Assembly: GCF_029784155.1 (NCBI RefSeq)
Contig: NC_073692.1
Location: 279,206,413-279,270,412, forward strand
Length of the DNA stretch: 64,000 nt
Reading direction: 5' to 3'
DNA from: Uranotaenia lowii
Lineage: Eukaryota; Arthropoda; Insecta; Diptera; Culicidae
The position numbers and the translations under genes were made by a program. The notes under the pieces were generated by a model, which was not told where the DNA came from, did no database searches, and was given only the letters and a program-made list of their open reading frames with translations. Positions 24,201 through 35,200 of the stretch are shown one piece after another (within the stretch, counting starts at the first letter, position 1; every line of letters begins with the position of its first letter).

Positions 24201-25279
24201 ATAAGTTGCCTGAGAAGAGTACACATCTGGCGAAATTAGGTCAAATGTTATCCACAGTTGGAATGTGTGAACAGTCGGTTGCCGCATATCTTAAACTAGG
24301 CGATGTCAAATCAGCAGTTTCTACTTGTATTGGACTGCGTCAATGGGGTTTGGCTGTTGAACTCGCTCAAAAGTACAAGATGCCTCAGATAAGTGCACTT
24401 TTGAGTAAGCACGCTGCTCATTTGTTGCAGGAGGGAAAACTGCCTGAAGCTATCGAGCTGCAGAAAAAAGCGGGACGATTCCTCGATGCCGCTAGACTTC
24501 TGGTGAAAATGGCCGAGAGTGAAGCAGAGAAAAAATCAGACCTCGTTAGCATCAAACAACTTTATGTACTATCCGGATTGTTAGCTGAGGAACACATTGA
24601 AAAACAAATTTCCTTGACGGATGGCAATCGAGCAACAGTTCTGTCCCAGATGAACCCTGAAGATTCGGCGCTGATTGAAAATATTTGGCACCATGCAGAG
24701 GCCTATCACTACATGTTGCTAGCTCAGAGACAACTTCGCTCTGGTTTACTGCATAGTGCAGTTATCACTGCATTACGTCTACGTGAGTATGAAGACGTTC
24801 TCGATATTGAAGCTCTCTATTCCTTGTTGGCGTTGGCTAGCTGTGCAGATAGATCATTCGGTAATTGTTTAATCGTAACATGAACTTCTCGACAAAAGTA
24901 ACAATTTGTATTTTCAGGTACTTGTTCGAAAGCATTCATCAAACTGGAAGGTTTAGAAAACATACCAGAAGCTCGCAAACAGCAGTTTGAGGAATTGGCA
25001 ATCAATATATTCTCTCGCTACGAACCGAAAGATGGAAAATCTAAACATGTAACATGTTTCACCTGTGAGACTCCCGTCACGGACAGTAGTACCTGTTGCC
25101 CGAACTGCGGAAGTCATTTCCCTCCCTGTATTGCATCTGGACAACCTTTAACCAATCCAACTGGTGCCTGGCAGTGTACCACCTGCTATCACGTTGCAAA
25201 CCCCCTAGAGATTACTGCCCGGAAAACCTGCCCTCTTTGTCATGCTTTGATTGCTGCTAAAGGTGTTGTCGAAGTTTAA
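10680..25279 (+). CDS. WDR35: WDR35 / IFT121 (Oseg4), IFT-A subunit, missing first exon
   Basis: Exons are 10680-11082, 11155-11603, 11666-12059, 12121-12224, 23039-24860 and 24918-25279. Phases join perfectly to 1,177 codons plus a TAA. The family is about 1,170-1,180 residues, so only the initiator exon is missing. The product is an intraflagellar-transport complex A subunit (retrograde ciliary transport and delivery of membrane proteins into cilia). In an insect this should matter mainly in ciliated sensory neurons. Order: two N-terminal WD40 propellers, then TPR-like helical repeats, then a C-terminal cysteine-rich zinc module. The fourth intron (12225-23038) is 10.8 kb and full of transposons. 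All splice sites are canonical and no lesion is seen, so the gene looks functional. Confidence 0.95.
12225..12724 (+). other. WDR35: Start of the long WDR35 intron
   Basis: Intronic, no gene. A short tandem duplication (ATAGCTCAACTAGCTC at about 12237 and 12266, spaced 29 bp) is visible. The rest holds no recognisable element until the mariner relic. Confidence 0.5.
12725..13515 (-). pseudogene. Tc1/mariner-type transposase relic 1
   Basis: Minus-strand reading gives PEYTEDQ-like N-terminal remnants (13515-13215), then [53 protein letters not shown] and an amber-broken C-terminal part ending about 12730. The FWPDxASxHY motif is the second catalytic Asp block of ITm-type transposases. Several stops and frameshifts are present. 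It lies antisense to WDR35 in its intron. Termini were not identified. Confidence 0.7.
13516..15375. other. WDR35: WDR35 intron, no gene
   Basis: AT-rich sequence without coding potential. It contains a GC hairpin GCCCGAACCGGGC/GAGCCCGG near 13798-13828 that resembles the CCCGG-rich MITE family at 22449 and 56764. It also contains a 14-base G run (14992-15005) and the 34-bp segment (about 15069-15102) that reappears at 15451. Confidence 0.5.
15372..16762 (+). mobile_element. ITmD37E-type Tc1/mariner element, inactivated
   Basis: Inverted termini GGGTGATACGGTCAAAATTT (about 15373) and AAATTTTGACCGTATCACCC (16743-16762) bound about 1.39 kb. The transposase between them is broken by frameshifts. 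A TA duplication is not clear at the ends. Near the left end an insertion with duplicated flank (15410-15580) has occurred. Confidence 0.85.
15656..16622 (+). pseudogene. ITmD37E-like transposase, frameshifted
   Basis: The start [20 protein letters not shown] leads into a helix-turn-helix DNA-binding part ([20 protein letters not shown]). Two frameshifts (near 16040 and 16138) separate the blocks [14 protein letters not shown] (first Asp), [12 protein letters not shown] (second Asp) and [15 protein letters not shown]. Between the second Asp and the Glu of IEKYW there are 37 residues, i.e. DD37E, the class described from mosquitoes as ITmD37E. It is otherwise well preserved to its TAA at 16620. 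Confidence 0.85.
17040..18059 (+). pseudogene. Non-LTR retrotransposon RT fragment (family shared with 37.8-41.1 kb)
   Basis: Frameshifted reverse transcriptase C-terminal half: [20 protein letters not shown] (one frame), [20 protein letters not shown] with the YADD active site, [20 protein letters not shown], then [19 protein letters not shown] and [20 protein letters not shown] to the stop at 18059. It is 5'-truncated at about 17040. Its 3' end motif (GGATCAATATGTGATCC) appears at about 21276, more than 3 kb downstream, because other elements inserted into the 3' UTR. Confidence 0.82.
18148..20153. mobile_element. piggyBac-type foldback MITE with TTAA target sites
   Basis: The element spans 18152-20149, is flanked by TTAA on both sides and starts CCTTCCAAAGTCGTTCG with the inverse CGAACGGCTTTGGAAGG at the end. 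Large inverted arms (about 18370-18800 against 19645-20085) pair over several hundred bases around an 840-bp centre. No transposase is encoded. The centre holds a CAGATT-rich satellite-like stretch (19360-19440). Confidence 0.82.
19360..19440. repeat. CAGATT-type degenerate simple repeat
   Basis: About a dozen CAGATT or CAGATTT units in imperfect tandem, inside the central part of the piggyBac foldback element. It is followed by an A12 run. Confidence 0.75.
21230..21320 (+). mobile_element. Displaced 3' end of the non-LTR fragment
   Basis: TCATTAGGATCAATATGTGATCCGTTGATG followed by an AATAATAATAA tail matches the 3' end at about 41125-41150, apart from a single base. It is the tail of the 17040-18059 fragment, separated by nested insertions. 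Confidence 0.75.
21797..22057. mobile_element. Small TIR MITE with internal GTGCAACAC repeats
   Basis: TTATACCGTATTTGTTT (21797-21813) and AAACAAATACGGTATAA (22041-22057) are perfect inverted termini. The 260-bp body contains four copies of GTGCAACAC. There is no coding content. Confidence 0.78.
22232..22331 (+). repeat. tRNA-like (SINE-like) segment with pol III signals
   Basis: A box A-like TGGTGCACTGGGTAAG (22250) and a box B-like GAGTTCGATTCTC (22302-22314) are followed by an 11-base T run (22321). Acceptor pairing is absent, so it is not a functional tRNA. Confidence 0.45.
22449..22870. mobile_element. CCCGG-rich short MITE (copy 1)
   Basis: Begins AAGTTTGCCAGATAGCCCGG and ends CTCTGACAACCTT. 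The body is closely similar to 56764-57214 (CCCGGATATTTAATACAAAATT, ATATTTGCCAAATC). No duplication is preserved at this copy. The upstream GGCACAGTACACTTTTCAGCG (22421-22441) also occurs near 42834. Confidence 0.65.
23039..25279 (+). CDS. WDR35: WDR35 exons for the TPR half and zinc module
   Basis: An 1,822-nt exon and a 362-nt last exon are separated by a 57-bp intron (24861-24917). The large exon reads [88 protein letters not shown] and [17 protein letters not shown], then repeated TPR-like helices. The last exon carries paired cysteines CFTC, CCPNC, CTTC and CPLC, the C-terminal zinc-binding module of IFT121. The stop is at 25277-25279. Confidence 0.95.
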
Positions 25280-25303
25280 AATTGTAACGCACCCCGTACT
25301 TTG

Positions 25304-25319
25304 AATAAATTGTTTTATT
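25304..25319. terminator. Interleaved poly(A) signals of two convergent genes
   Basis: AATAAA at 25304-25309 serves WDR35 on the plus strand, 25 bp after its stop. On the minus strand AATAAA (25319-25314) overlaps the TAA stop (25317-25315) of the RhoGEF-like gene. Both transcripts must therefore run into each other's 3' ends, giving overlapping antisense tails. Confidence 0.65.
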
Positions 25320-26220
25320 TCACCAACACATACTGATCGATGTACTTTTGATAAAAGCAGTCTCGTTCTGAGTTATTCTTGAAAGTTACTTTGTATTTAC
25401 TGCTGTCCACTATAAAGCTCAGTCTCAGATCTGCCTTTTTACTCTTTCTCATATTCATCGGACATCCACGACCATTAAACTTGTCGATAAAAATAATTTG
25501 CCCGTAATGTTCAACGGTTTTGTCATGTTGCTCCACAATAAAAATTGAAATGCATATCACTGCCCGTTCGCTTATGAATATCTTACACGGAAAATTTCCA
25601 TTCTCGGCATTGCTCACCGTAACCAGGTCACAGTATTTCACCAAACCGAACTCAACGGCTCGATCGTCCAATAGAAAAAGTTGATAGTTTCGTCGTACAT
25701 TCTGTTCAAATTTGTTAAGCTCGGCCAGCACCATCGCCACGTGTCTGTAAAGGGTCATGTCAATGAACTTGTTAGAGATGCTATCTTCCGCCATTCGGGT
25801 ACTGAGCTGCTGGAAAAATCGGCAATACTCTTCCAGCTGGTCGATACACAGAACGGCAAAATCTTCCACTTTGGCAGCCACCAGATAGTTGAAAGTCTGA
25901 AATGTTTGAACCGAAATCAATCATTAGAAATTGTATTGATGATATACTAGCCATAAATGCCTTCTTTAGTTTGAAAATGTTCTCTACCAACAATGATTTT
26001 TTTTATCAAGAAGTTTATTCAGACAGTGAAAGTTGAAGTGACAGATTTTTATGTTAAATTCCAATTTTAGTTGCCCGATTTTAGCATACTGTTAACTACG
26101 CTTATCAATATTACCCATAAACTGTTTACTTACCGCAGCCGTTCTTCGAACATTGATTGTCTTTATAATCTTTTTAAACTCCTTAATATAGTCGTAATAT
26201 AGTTGGACAAACACTCCATT
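25315..26220 (-). CDS. RhoGEF-like gene 1, last two exons
   Basis: A small 87-nt exon (26220-26134, starting NGVFVQLYYDYIKEFKKIIK) has TTTCAG and GTAAGT borders. The 582-nt terminal exon (25896-25315) encodes TFNYLVAAKVEDFAVLCIDQ through a PH-like beta-rich part ending YQKYIDQYVLVK. Exon 7 has the same length as the last exon of the paralogue at 50617-50036, which supports both models. Confidence 0.85.
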
Positions 26221-29200
26221 CTGAAATAAATATTGATGGACATTTTAATACACACTAAAATTGGAACATATTTTTACAAAATTCAACATAAATCGAAAAT
26301 TTAACAATGGCTCTGAAACCCTTTGGAGAACCTTCAAATAATTTTGTTATTAACAGTTATAGTATCAAAATTATTTGTGACAGTACTGTCAGTTACGTTC
26401 GAATAAAAATTTAATTCTAGAAAAAAGCGAGCGTTATGATGCTGCTCGCGGTTTTTTTTCCTGCGATATCAAGCTTTTCGAGCCGGTGAAAAGTTTATTT
26501 TCCAGAGATTCCTTTCAAAAGAGATTTCAACTTTCATTTAATCGGGAACGTTAATTTGACAAAATTAAAAGTTTGGTGACTTGAAACTTTGTCTAGGTAC
26601 ATAAAAAATGTTGAGAACGCAGTTTTCAGTGGTGGAATAGAGTTATCTTTATTCATGTTTCGTCAGTCTAGTCATTACATAACTACACAATTCATTAGCG
26701 ATTGCTATTGTCGCACTCTACTTCTCATATTCTCTAACCGGGAACGTACTAATTTCTCAATGAGTACTTTGATACTCTTACTCATAATATCTGGCACCGC
26801 TGTTGTGTTACCACGAACCCAATTTGAGTAGTCTCGCCTAACCGTGTGATGATTTAAACATTTGTACCGCGTTTATCATCATCACCTGTCATCAGCAATC
26901 TTTGATCTATTGTTCTCGATTGTTGATTATAATATTTTAATGGCATTGCGGCGAGATGAATTCTAAGTAGAAATTTAAGACTTTGTGAAATATATAGGTG
27001 GATAGATGAAGCAAGTGCGCTTCGTAGAAGAAGTGAGTAAATTTGCCCTTCGCTTACATCTTCACCGCCTACTCACTTCTTCTACGAAGCGCACTCGCTT
27101 CATCTATCCACCTATGTATTTCACAAAGTCTTAAATTTCTACTTAGAATTCATCTCGCCGCAATGCCATTAAAATATTATAATCAACAATTATAACGGCG
27201 ATAAAAATCTGAAACATTGTTCTCGATTGCGAATTGGACATAGCAAGAGGAACCAAAACAAACAATGTTTTGCTGCCGTTGAAGGATGCCGTTAGGAAAC
27301 CGTAAGTTTCAACGAAAAAAATAAGGTCCAACGATTTTTTATAGTAAAACCGCCGTAATTGGTTTTTTTTATCTAAAAGAGGGGTGAAAAAAAAGACATA
27401 CACCGTCTTAACCGATTTAGGCTTTACAGACTGAATAAATGACGTGGACAACTTAAGATTAACATTTAACACCCAGTACCGAGATGGGAATCGAACCCAT
27501 GCCATCAGTGGACCCAGCGATTACCGTCTTACCACGTTAACCACTCGACCACCGAGACGTACAAATTTTAGTTCTACCACTGTCAAGATAGGTAGATGAA
27601 AAGGTATAACATTGAGCTTAACCCTTTCCTTCCCATGGTAGCACAGGTGATCCACAACTTTGTACAGCTCGCATTTGAACTGGGCGCTTCGGATCAACAC
27701 CATTTTTTCACCGAATGTGTAGATATGAGTGAAGAAACATTGCACGAAATTTGAAGAAAATTCGATTCGCTAGGTTTCGCTTGGCAGATCAAAAACTGCA
27801 AAAAAGTTGGATTTTTTTCGAAATTAAATCAAGTTGTCATTTATTGTTCAATAACTTTACAAGTTTTTATAATTTCCTTCAAATAAAAATACTGACGTGC
27901 AGAAGGTTGCTTATGCAAGCAGAATCAACTGATGGTTTACTTAGATTTCAACTAAAACATGTAAATTTTGGAGTAAGTAAAGTGGATCACTGGTGATACA
28001 CTGGGGACAAAACGTACTTTTTTTCCTGTGAAGCTTCTTATCAATACGCATGAAAATCATTTCGTCAACAAAAAAATTCACTTCAGGGTAGTTATTTCAT
28101 CTGCTTAAATGGCCACATGTCTCGAAATTCTTGTAAAAGTTCGTGATTTTCTCGAAAAACGGCATGTTTTCTTTTCCTTGCGCAAAGTGTCATGGCGGCC
28201 ATTGTTCAAGGCAAAAATGAAAATTTCAAATATTTCAATAAATAGGCTTTCGAGGGATGCGTATACCAAAGAAGTTTTTTATCAAATAGGATCGTTTTAG
28301 TTTGTGATCAATGAAGTGATGACATTCCATGTTTTTTTGCAATTATTTCCTGTTTTTCATTTGCACCCTATGTGTTGTTATCTTCCCAATGGAGCACATA
28401 TGCTCCATCTCAAAACCCAAATTTATCAAATGGATCATTAAAGTAGGCTTAAATTATGCATCTTTTGTTCTAGAACTTACGTTGTAAATCAATATTTCTA
28501 TTTTTAAAACGTGAAAAACCTCGTGGGAAGGAAAGGGTTAAACTCAATAGAAACGGCCGTGAAAACGCACTGTCAAAAATAGTTATGAAATTTCGAACGA
28601 TAAGTATGAGTGTTGAGAACGGCAGCAAAGGAAACTCAATTTTGAGAGCTGATGCTTAAAAGCTTAAAGATATATTTTAAATGTTAATAAACAGTTCAAA
28701 TACTGAATGTTTTACAAAACATACTATTTGTTTTTCCTGTTTCTGTTTCTGGCACGTTCTGACAACTGTTTTCTCCGACTGTCGGATGATATCGCACTTA
28801 TTCCTGATGACTTTTACAGCAGGGCAAATATTGTGTGGTTTCCAAAACTAGGCGGGTAACTAATAAATACTTAGGTTAGAATTTTACTACAATTCATATA
28901 AATTTCTTGTTGCAAAACTCCTGCTTACCACCAAATTGTCTTTCCAGGTTCTACTCTCTAGCGACTATGTCATAAACCCGAATTATGAACTATGGTGGCA
29001 ATATTTCAATTAATTCACTTTCTTCCGCAAAACTATACTTTGTACATCCAAGTTTTACACCTCATGCTCAACTGACCTTCATCTACGACTTTTGTCATTT
29101 GTTGTGATTTTTCCTATCATCTATGGATCGCACGTAACTACGCTTCTAAATATGCTGTATTCCAGAGATGTCAGCAACAATGAGATTTAAACAAGGCCGG

Positions 29201-32200
29201 ATTAAGCCCTTGAGGGCCCGGGGCAATTTTCCAAGGAGGGCCCCTATGAATTAATTTTTTTTCTCATATTCTGTCCCAAAGAACCCATAATATTTTAAAC
29301 TTACATAAAATAACTGTAAAAAGTTTGTTATATTACCTTCAAATAACCATTAGATATGTCAAATATCTTCAAAAAATAATTGAGTATCCATCACGTGCAT
29401 AGATTGTGGTAGAGTTCATCAACTAATCGAAATTTAAAAAAGCTGATAAGAGCTGTTGAATAAAAAATTAAATTCACGTTTAATTTAATAACAATCACCA
29501 CCCAAAAATCTCTGGATTAGAAAATTTACAGATTGATATTAAAGATTTATTTATTTAATTATCAATCACTTGATATGAGCTTGATCGAAAGCATAGTAAA
29601 CATTTACCTCATGACAATTGGGAAATAGAATTAAGACTTCAGACAAAGAATCTAAAATTAAAAAAATACAACATAAATTCAAATTCCATGGAGATACAGA
29701 CAGTTCAACAGTGAAATTTAATACCAAAAATCCCATTTCATTTAGACCCACAATTCAAAGTATCAATTTTATATCGTACTATCAAATTACGAATGAAAGT
29801 CAAATGCAACATTAAGAATCCAAGCTACAAATCAAAGGGAAACAGAAATTGCAAAATTTATAATTCAAATTCAAATGTTTTCAAATGTAATGCGGATAAA
29901 AACTTGAATTCAATTTGGGTATTTATTTATTAAAAAAAATGTTATAAAAAAAAGAAAGCTTTTGTCAAATTTATTCTAAATGTGACAAAAGTTACCTTCG
30001 AAAACAATAATTCAGAATGGAAATTAATTTGAAAAGACACATAGGCACTCATAAATCTGGAATGAGATGAGATTGAAAATAAAGAAATATTCACGTTCGC
30101 AGAATCACTAAATGAAACTCACAATTGAACTATAAATGCGTATTTTTGATACATGTAATTTGAAAATGGTCATTCTTTAGGATATGCTGAGTTCAGGATA
30201 CTTCCTTTAATAGAGGATAATTTTTAAATGTACTACATCAGAATCAAAAGTATGAAATTTGGGCTTAACCAGTTGGAAGAAATTAAAATTAGAATTTCAA
30301 ATCTAAGATTCAAATTGGAATAAAATTTTTATAGTTTTGCCGGTTGTCGAACAGTTACCTTTTTTCAAAATTTCAATGGTTGAAGAGTATATAAATGAGC
30401 ACAAATTTTAATGATGATCGAAAAACTAACATTAATTTTGCATTATTCATACTCATACTTCGGATCCGAATGCCTTAAAAGGTCCTAAATAAATAAAAAT
30501 AACTCAAACTTATGCTTATAAAGTAAGCGTTCCTGATTGTCTGGTTTAATTGATTTTATTCCTAACAAAGCCCGAAAGAAATCACAGTTTAAAAGGATAT
30601 TAAATGCTTTTCATCACTTTTATAAATTTCTGCAAATTTTATTTTAAAAACTGATATTTTCTATTTTTTTTTCTTATATTGAAACATCTAAGGAAAAGTG
30701 AATCTATCCCCCGTAATAGTCGTCACTTTTTTTAAAATGAGGAGAAAATACTTCCATATCAGAACATTATGCATTATTCGCTAGAAAGTCCTCAAATATT
30801 TCCTATATTCAATAAATAAGAGAAAGTGATTTATTATTTATTGTAGGGTATGCATTTCAGAACCTCCGGATTTTTTTCGGACATCCCGGGTTTTCAAAGT
30901 AAAGTGGACTAATTAAGCAAGCTTAGCTGTTTTATCCTATTTGTTTTCTTTTGGGATTTTGAAAAGAGATTTGAACGCTGCTGATGTGTTTTGATTAAAA
31001 AAAATGTAAATGTTTGGAGGTTTTAAGTCCCTTTCGGCTTATAACCAAATTCTGCTAAGATTTGTCCGGATTTTGGGTTAAAAAATTCGAGATCAAATGC
31101 CCAGATATTGCCAGGTAATGTAAAGCCTTGTAACCCCCTTGAATAATATTAGAGTTAAACTTTTAGAGATATTATTTCAAGGGGGGAAGGTGGACCGGGG
31201 CAACTGCCCCCTCCTCTTAATACGGCCTTGAATTTCGAACAATATAACATTTTATGGAAAAATGAGGGGTCATATTGTCAAAAAAGTAATCAGTCGCATT
31301 CTTCAAAATAACTTGTTTGGCAATTAGTAACATTTATGTTCAAAAGCTTTCAATATTCTGACTACTAACTATCTAAAACAACTTCTTTGGAAATTGTTTT
31401 ATTTTGCGAAATATTCGAATCTCGGAAAGCTTTTTTTTTAAATATAGTAGTAAAAATATACTCATTACATGATTTGAAGTGTTCGGCACAAAAACGCTAG
31501 TCCGCTAATCGCTAGTTAGTCCGATAACTTTTTGTTAGCGGTGTAATTTTGCCGCTAGATTTTGATTGAGCTAGCGAATTAAAAAGTTCCGCTATTTTTT
31601 TTTGGTTTCGCTAAATGAAGAACGCTAACTTTCATTTACTTGTTTCAAATTCACAAATTATTACTGATAGAAGTAGACTTTTTGTCATTTGACAAGTAAA
31701 GGAGACATCGAACATCATTCTTACACCAATATGCGCTCCAAGTTAAAATGGTCACTTCGAATGGTCTCATGGTAGAAGTGCCTCATACAGATTAACTTTT
31801 TTTACTCTTTAATTACTTCTTTTCTCAACACTATCAGACAAACAATTCAATAAATATTGTTAAACAGTATTAAACTATTTTAAACATAATAAAGGTCAAT
31901 TTTTAGACACTGTTTTATGCTTACTAAAATACAGAACGGCCTACTTGATCAATATTTAACATGACTTTAGCATGGTCGTCCACATGCGGTGATTTGTTGA
32001 AATGTGCTTTTTAGGTTAATCGATGGATTTTCAAAAGCTTTTTCAAATTTCTAAGTTTTTTTTAGATCTCACATTACTTTCTCACAGGCCAAGTCTCGAA
32101 TAATAAATGGTGGAAAAATCCGGTTTTTACAACTTGTTTTAAGTGGATGAGATATTTACTTTTCACAAAGCAGTTTTTACAAGTATTTCGAATCAGGGAA

Positions 32201-35200
32201 AATAAAAATAAGATAGTATCACCATAGAATGAATTTGCATATTTATTTCATTTAGATTTTTAGATATTCTTTTGGAAATGCTCCTATCATGAGAATTTTG
32301 CATTATTATTTTGAAAGTTCGAAAAAAAAAAGTGAAACCTGGTTAAAGACTGGGCACAATAAACAATCTGCACTGTTTGTAAAGTATTTGAGCAAACGAA
32401 TTGAGATGCAACCAAAATCCATGCTGTTGCCATCCTGTTTACGTTATTGTTTATCAACAGTTAGCGATGAGCGATTAGCGCTTTAAGCTTGAAGCGATAA
32501 ATTTTTCCGCTCATTTAGCGGTTTTAAATAGCGATCGCTAAATTTGAATGAGTTAGCGGTTTATTAAGCGCCGCTAATTTTTCAATTAGCGATGCCGAAC
32601 ACTGATGATTTGTTTCAACTTGTAATGAATATCACATTATCATACAAAAAGTTTAATTGTTTCAGTTATAAGGAATTTGGCAAAAAGCAATATTTTAAAG
32701 ATTACAAAAAATCCACATTAAAATATTTCTTCTAACCACATAAGCGCTTAATGCATTGTAATTACTTTGGTGAAAATCTTTATGTTTTCTGTAGAATTTT
32801 AAAATAAGTAGTTTTTCTAGAAAACTCACATTTTTTAATTTTACAAACATTCCTGTGGATTTTCTATAACTATTTTTTGGTTGGTCTACTAATCCATATG
32901 CAAGCAACGGAGTAGTATATCTAAGGAATCTAAACATCCTTATCTTGAGCCACTGTAGCTTTGCTGGGCTGGGAGTTTTCCGTTAACCATGAAAATCAAA
33001 ACATTTCTTACCCTTAGATATGAGAAAAACAGTTCACACATCGCGAAGGGATCCTTGACTGCGGCCAGTTCCGGGAGAATTCGGTTGTAGTGCATGTCGT
33101 ACATCTTGAGAAACACATTGGCCGAGGTGGACAAATTGCTCAAGTAAAAAGTATTGTTTGCCTCCAGGACACGGCAAAATTGTAGCTGAGCTTGAACCAA
33201 TATTGCTGGTTGTATAATCTCTTCCCTGCAAGAAATTTTATGGTATATTGATATTAATTATTTTTGCGATTTTCCATATGATAAACATTACTAACCAATC
33301 GGGATCTTGCTCTGATTCCCTTTTAGCTTCTTCTGCTGGGTCCGTTTCCGGGAATATCAACGTTGCTTTTTTATCGTTTAGCAACTCAAATGCGCTAAGG
33401 TGCACGAAATTGCGGCGCATGTCCTCTATGCAAATTTTTAGTGCCTCTATTGCCGATGCTTGTGCCGATTGAATTAGTATTTCCTGATTTCCCATGTGTT
33501 TGCAGTACAATTTCAACTTATGGCTGGATTCTTCGTCAAATATGATTTCTGAATCGTAATAATGGCCCCGGTATTCCAGGTTTCCCTTGTAAATTTCCGT
33601 ATAGAGTACGATTTTGTCGAAATAAAAAACTTTCGCTGGATATTTCCTTCTCTGTTTGTTATCATAAATATCAACGTCAAAGAACTTTTGGAATTGTCCT
33701 TGATGAAGTAGGTTGACCTGAAACAAAATAAAGCTGTTATATAGCATGAATGGTTAACTTATTATTTTCAGATAATCTCACCGGATCCTTTCTGGTGGTA
33801 TGTTTTTGTGCCGTTGGGTTTATGATTAAGGAAATCGGAATAAAATCACTGTAACTGTTTTTCCAGCCACTGGCCGTCGAAGAAGATGATTCTGGACTCA
33901 GCAAAATATCGCTAAGACTAACTGCAGCATCAACCAAATTTATAAGTTTTTCAATCCGCTTTTCGGCCCTGCAGAGTACTGGTCCTGTTTTTTGAATAGT
34001 TTCTTTGTCCGAAGAATCCAAAAAACGCTTACATATTTCGCTAAACATTAACTTGTACCTTGGCAATCGCAGGATAGGCTCCAGTAAAAATTTATTCAAT
34101 TTGATTGAAACGTTCTGAGAAAAAAAAACAAAACTATTTAAGCCTTTTTTAAGTCAAAATTTTACACACGTACCAGCAGGTAATCTTCATTTTGCTTGCA
34201 AATTTTCTCCGAGCGCATTTTGTTCAGGGCATAGAAGACGTAGCAGTAGAAGCGATTGCTATCGATAGACTGGATGAAAACGGATGCGATTTTCTCCGCT
34301 GATCCTGCACACTGTTCCAGCTGAGGAAGGAAATCATCCCGGTGCATTGCGTAGATCGCCTCGATGTTGGCAAATACGATATTTTTCTGATTTTTCAACG
34401 AATGCGGTAAGTTTGGTTCTATCATTATCGGTATCAACTCGTCGATGTAGTTTGCAAGGCGCTGAACGTAGATGGACTCGTTCAAAAGCAATTCTTCAAC
34501 GGCGTTACTGGGGCGATGCGATCCTGATATTTGCAGGGTTGGTGAAGTTGATGATTCAGTGGGTGAACTGGCAGGGAGAATCCTGGTGGAAATAGGGTTG
34601 GAATAATCATTATTTATGCTTTCATTGTAACTTCAGAGGATTTTTATGCATGAATGGATTATATGGATTAGATAGATATATCAGTTTTGCACGAATAGAA
34701 CTAAATCATTGTATGTACCTAAGGAATAAGATTTATTCTCCGCTAGGTTTTTCGGTGCCTGATCGTCACTTGGATACTCCCAAAGGTACCAAGGTACCAA
34801 GAATTTCCCATTAAATTGTTCTCTCTCAAGACTTTCCACAGTGGTAGAACAGGTGGAAGTTCTCTTGGCCTCAAAGTTTTTCTTTCTGAAAACAGATAGT
34901 ATTTCGAATAGGCCACATTCTAGGCATTACTGGCGCGTCACATGATCATTAATATCGTTCCTTCAAATAATGAGACGGGGTCCTTCCAAATTTCTAATGT
35001 TTCAGATTCAAGTTCGACGCCTATAAGTTGTGATTTCTTTCTACCATATTCAGAGTTTAGTTACAAAGTTAGGCGTAAAAGTGTTAATAGATGTAAAATG
35101 GAAACAATTCAAGTGCTTTATTAACAAGCTTATTCAAGCGAACTGGCATTACAGAGTTTTATTATACTATCATTGAAACTATTCATGCATTCACATTTAT

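Noticed and set aside
27484..27563. tRNA gene on the minus strand
   Set aside because: Boxes A and B are good, but the acceptor stem does not pair and a SINE body follows.
29192..31230. hAT assignment for the 2-kb CAAGGCC element
   Set aside because: Flanks do not show an 8-bp duplication, so the class is left open.
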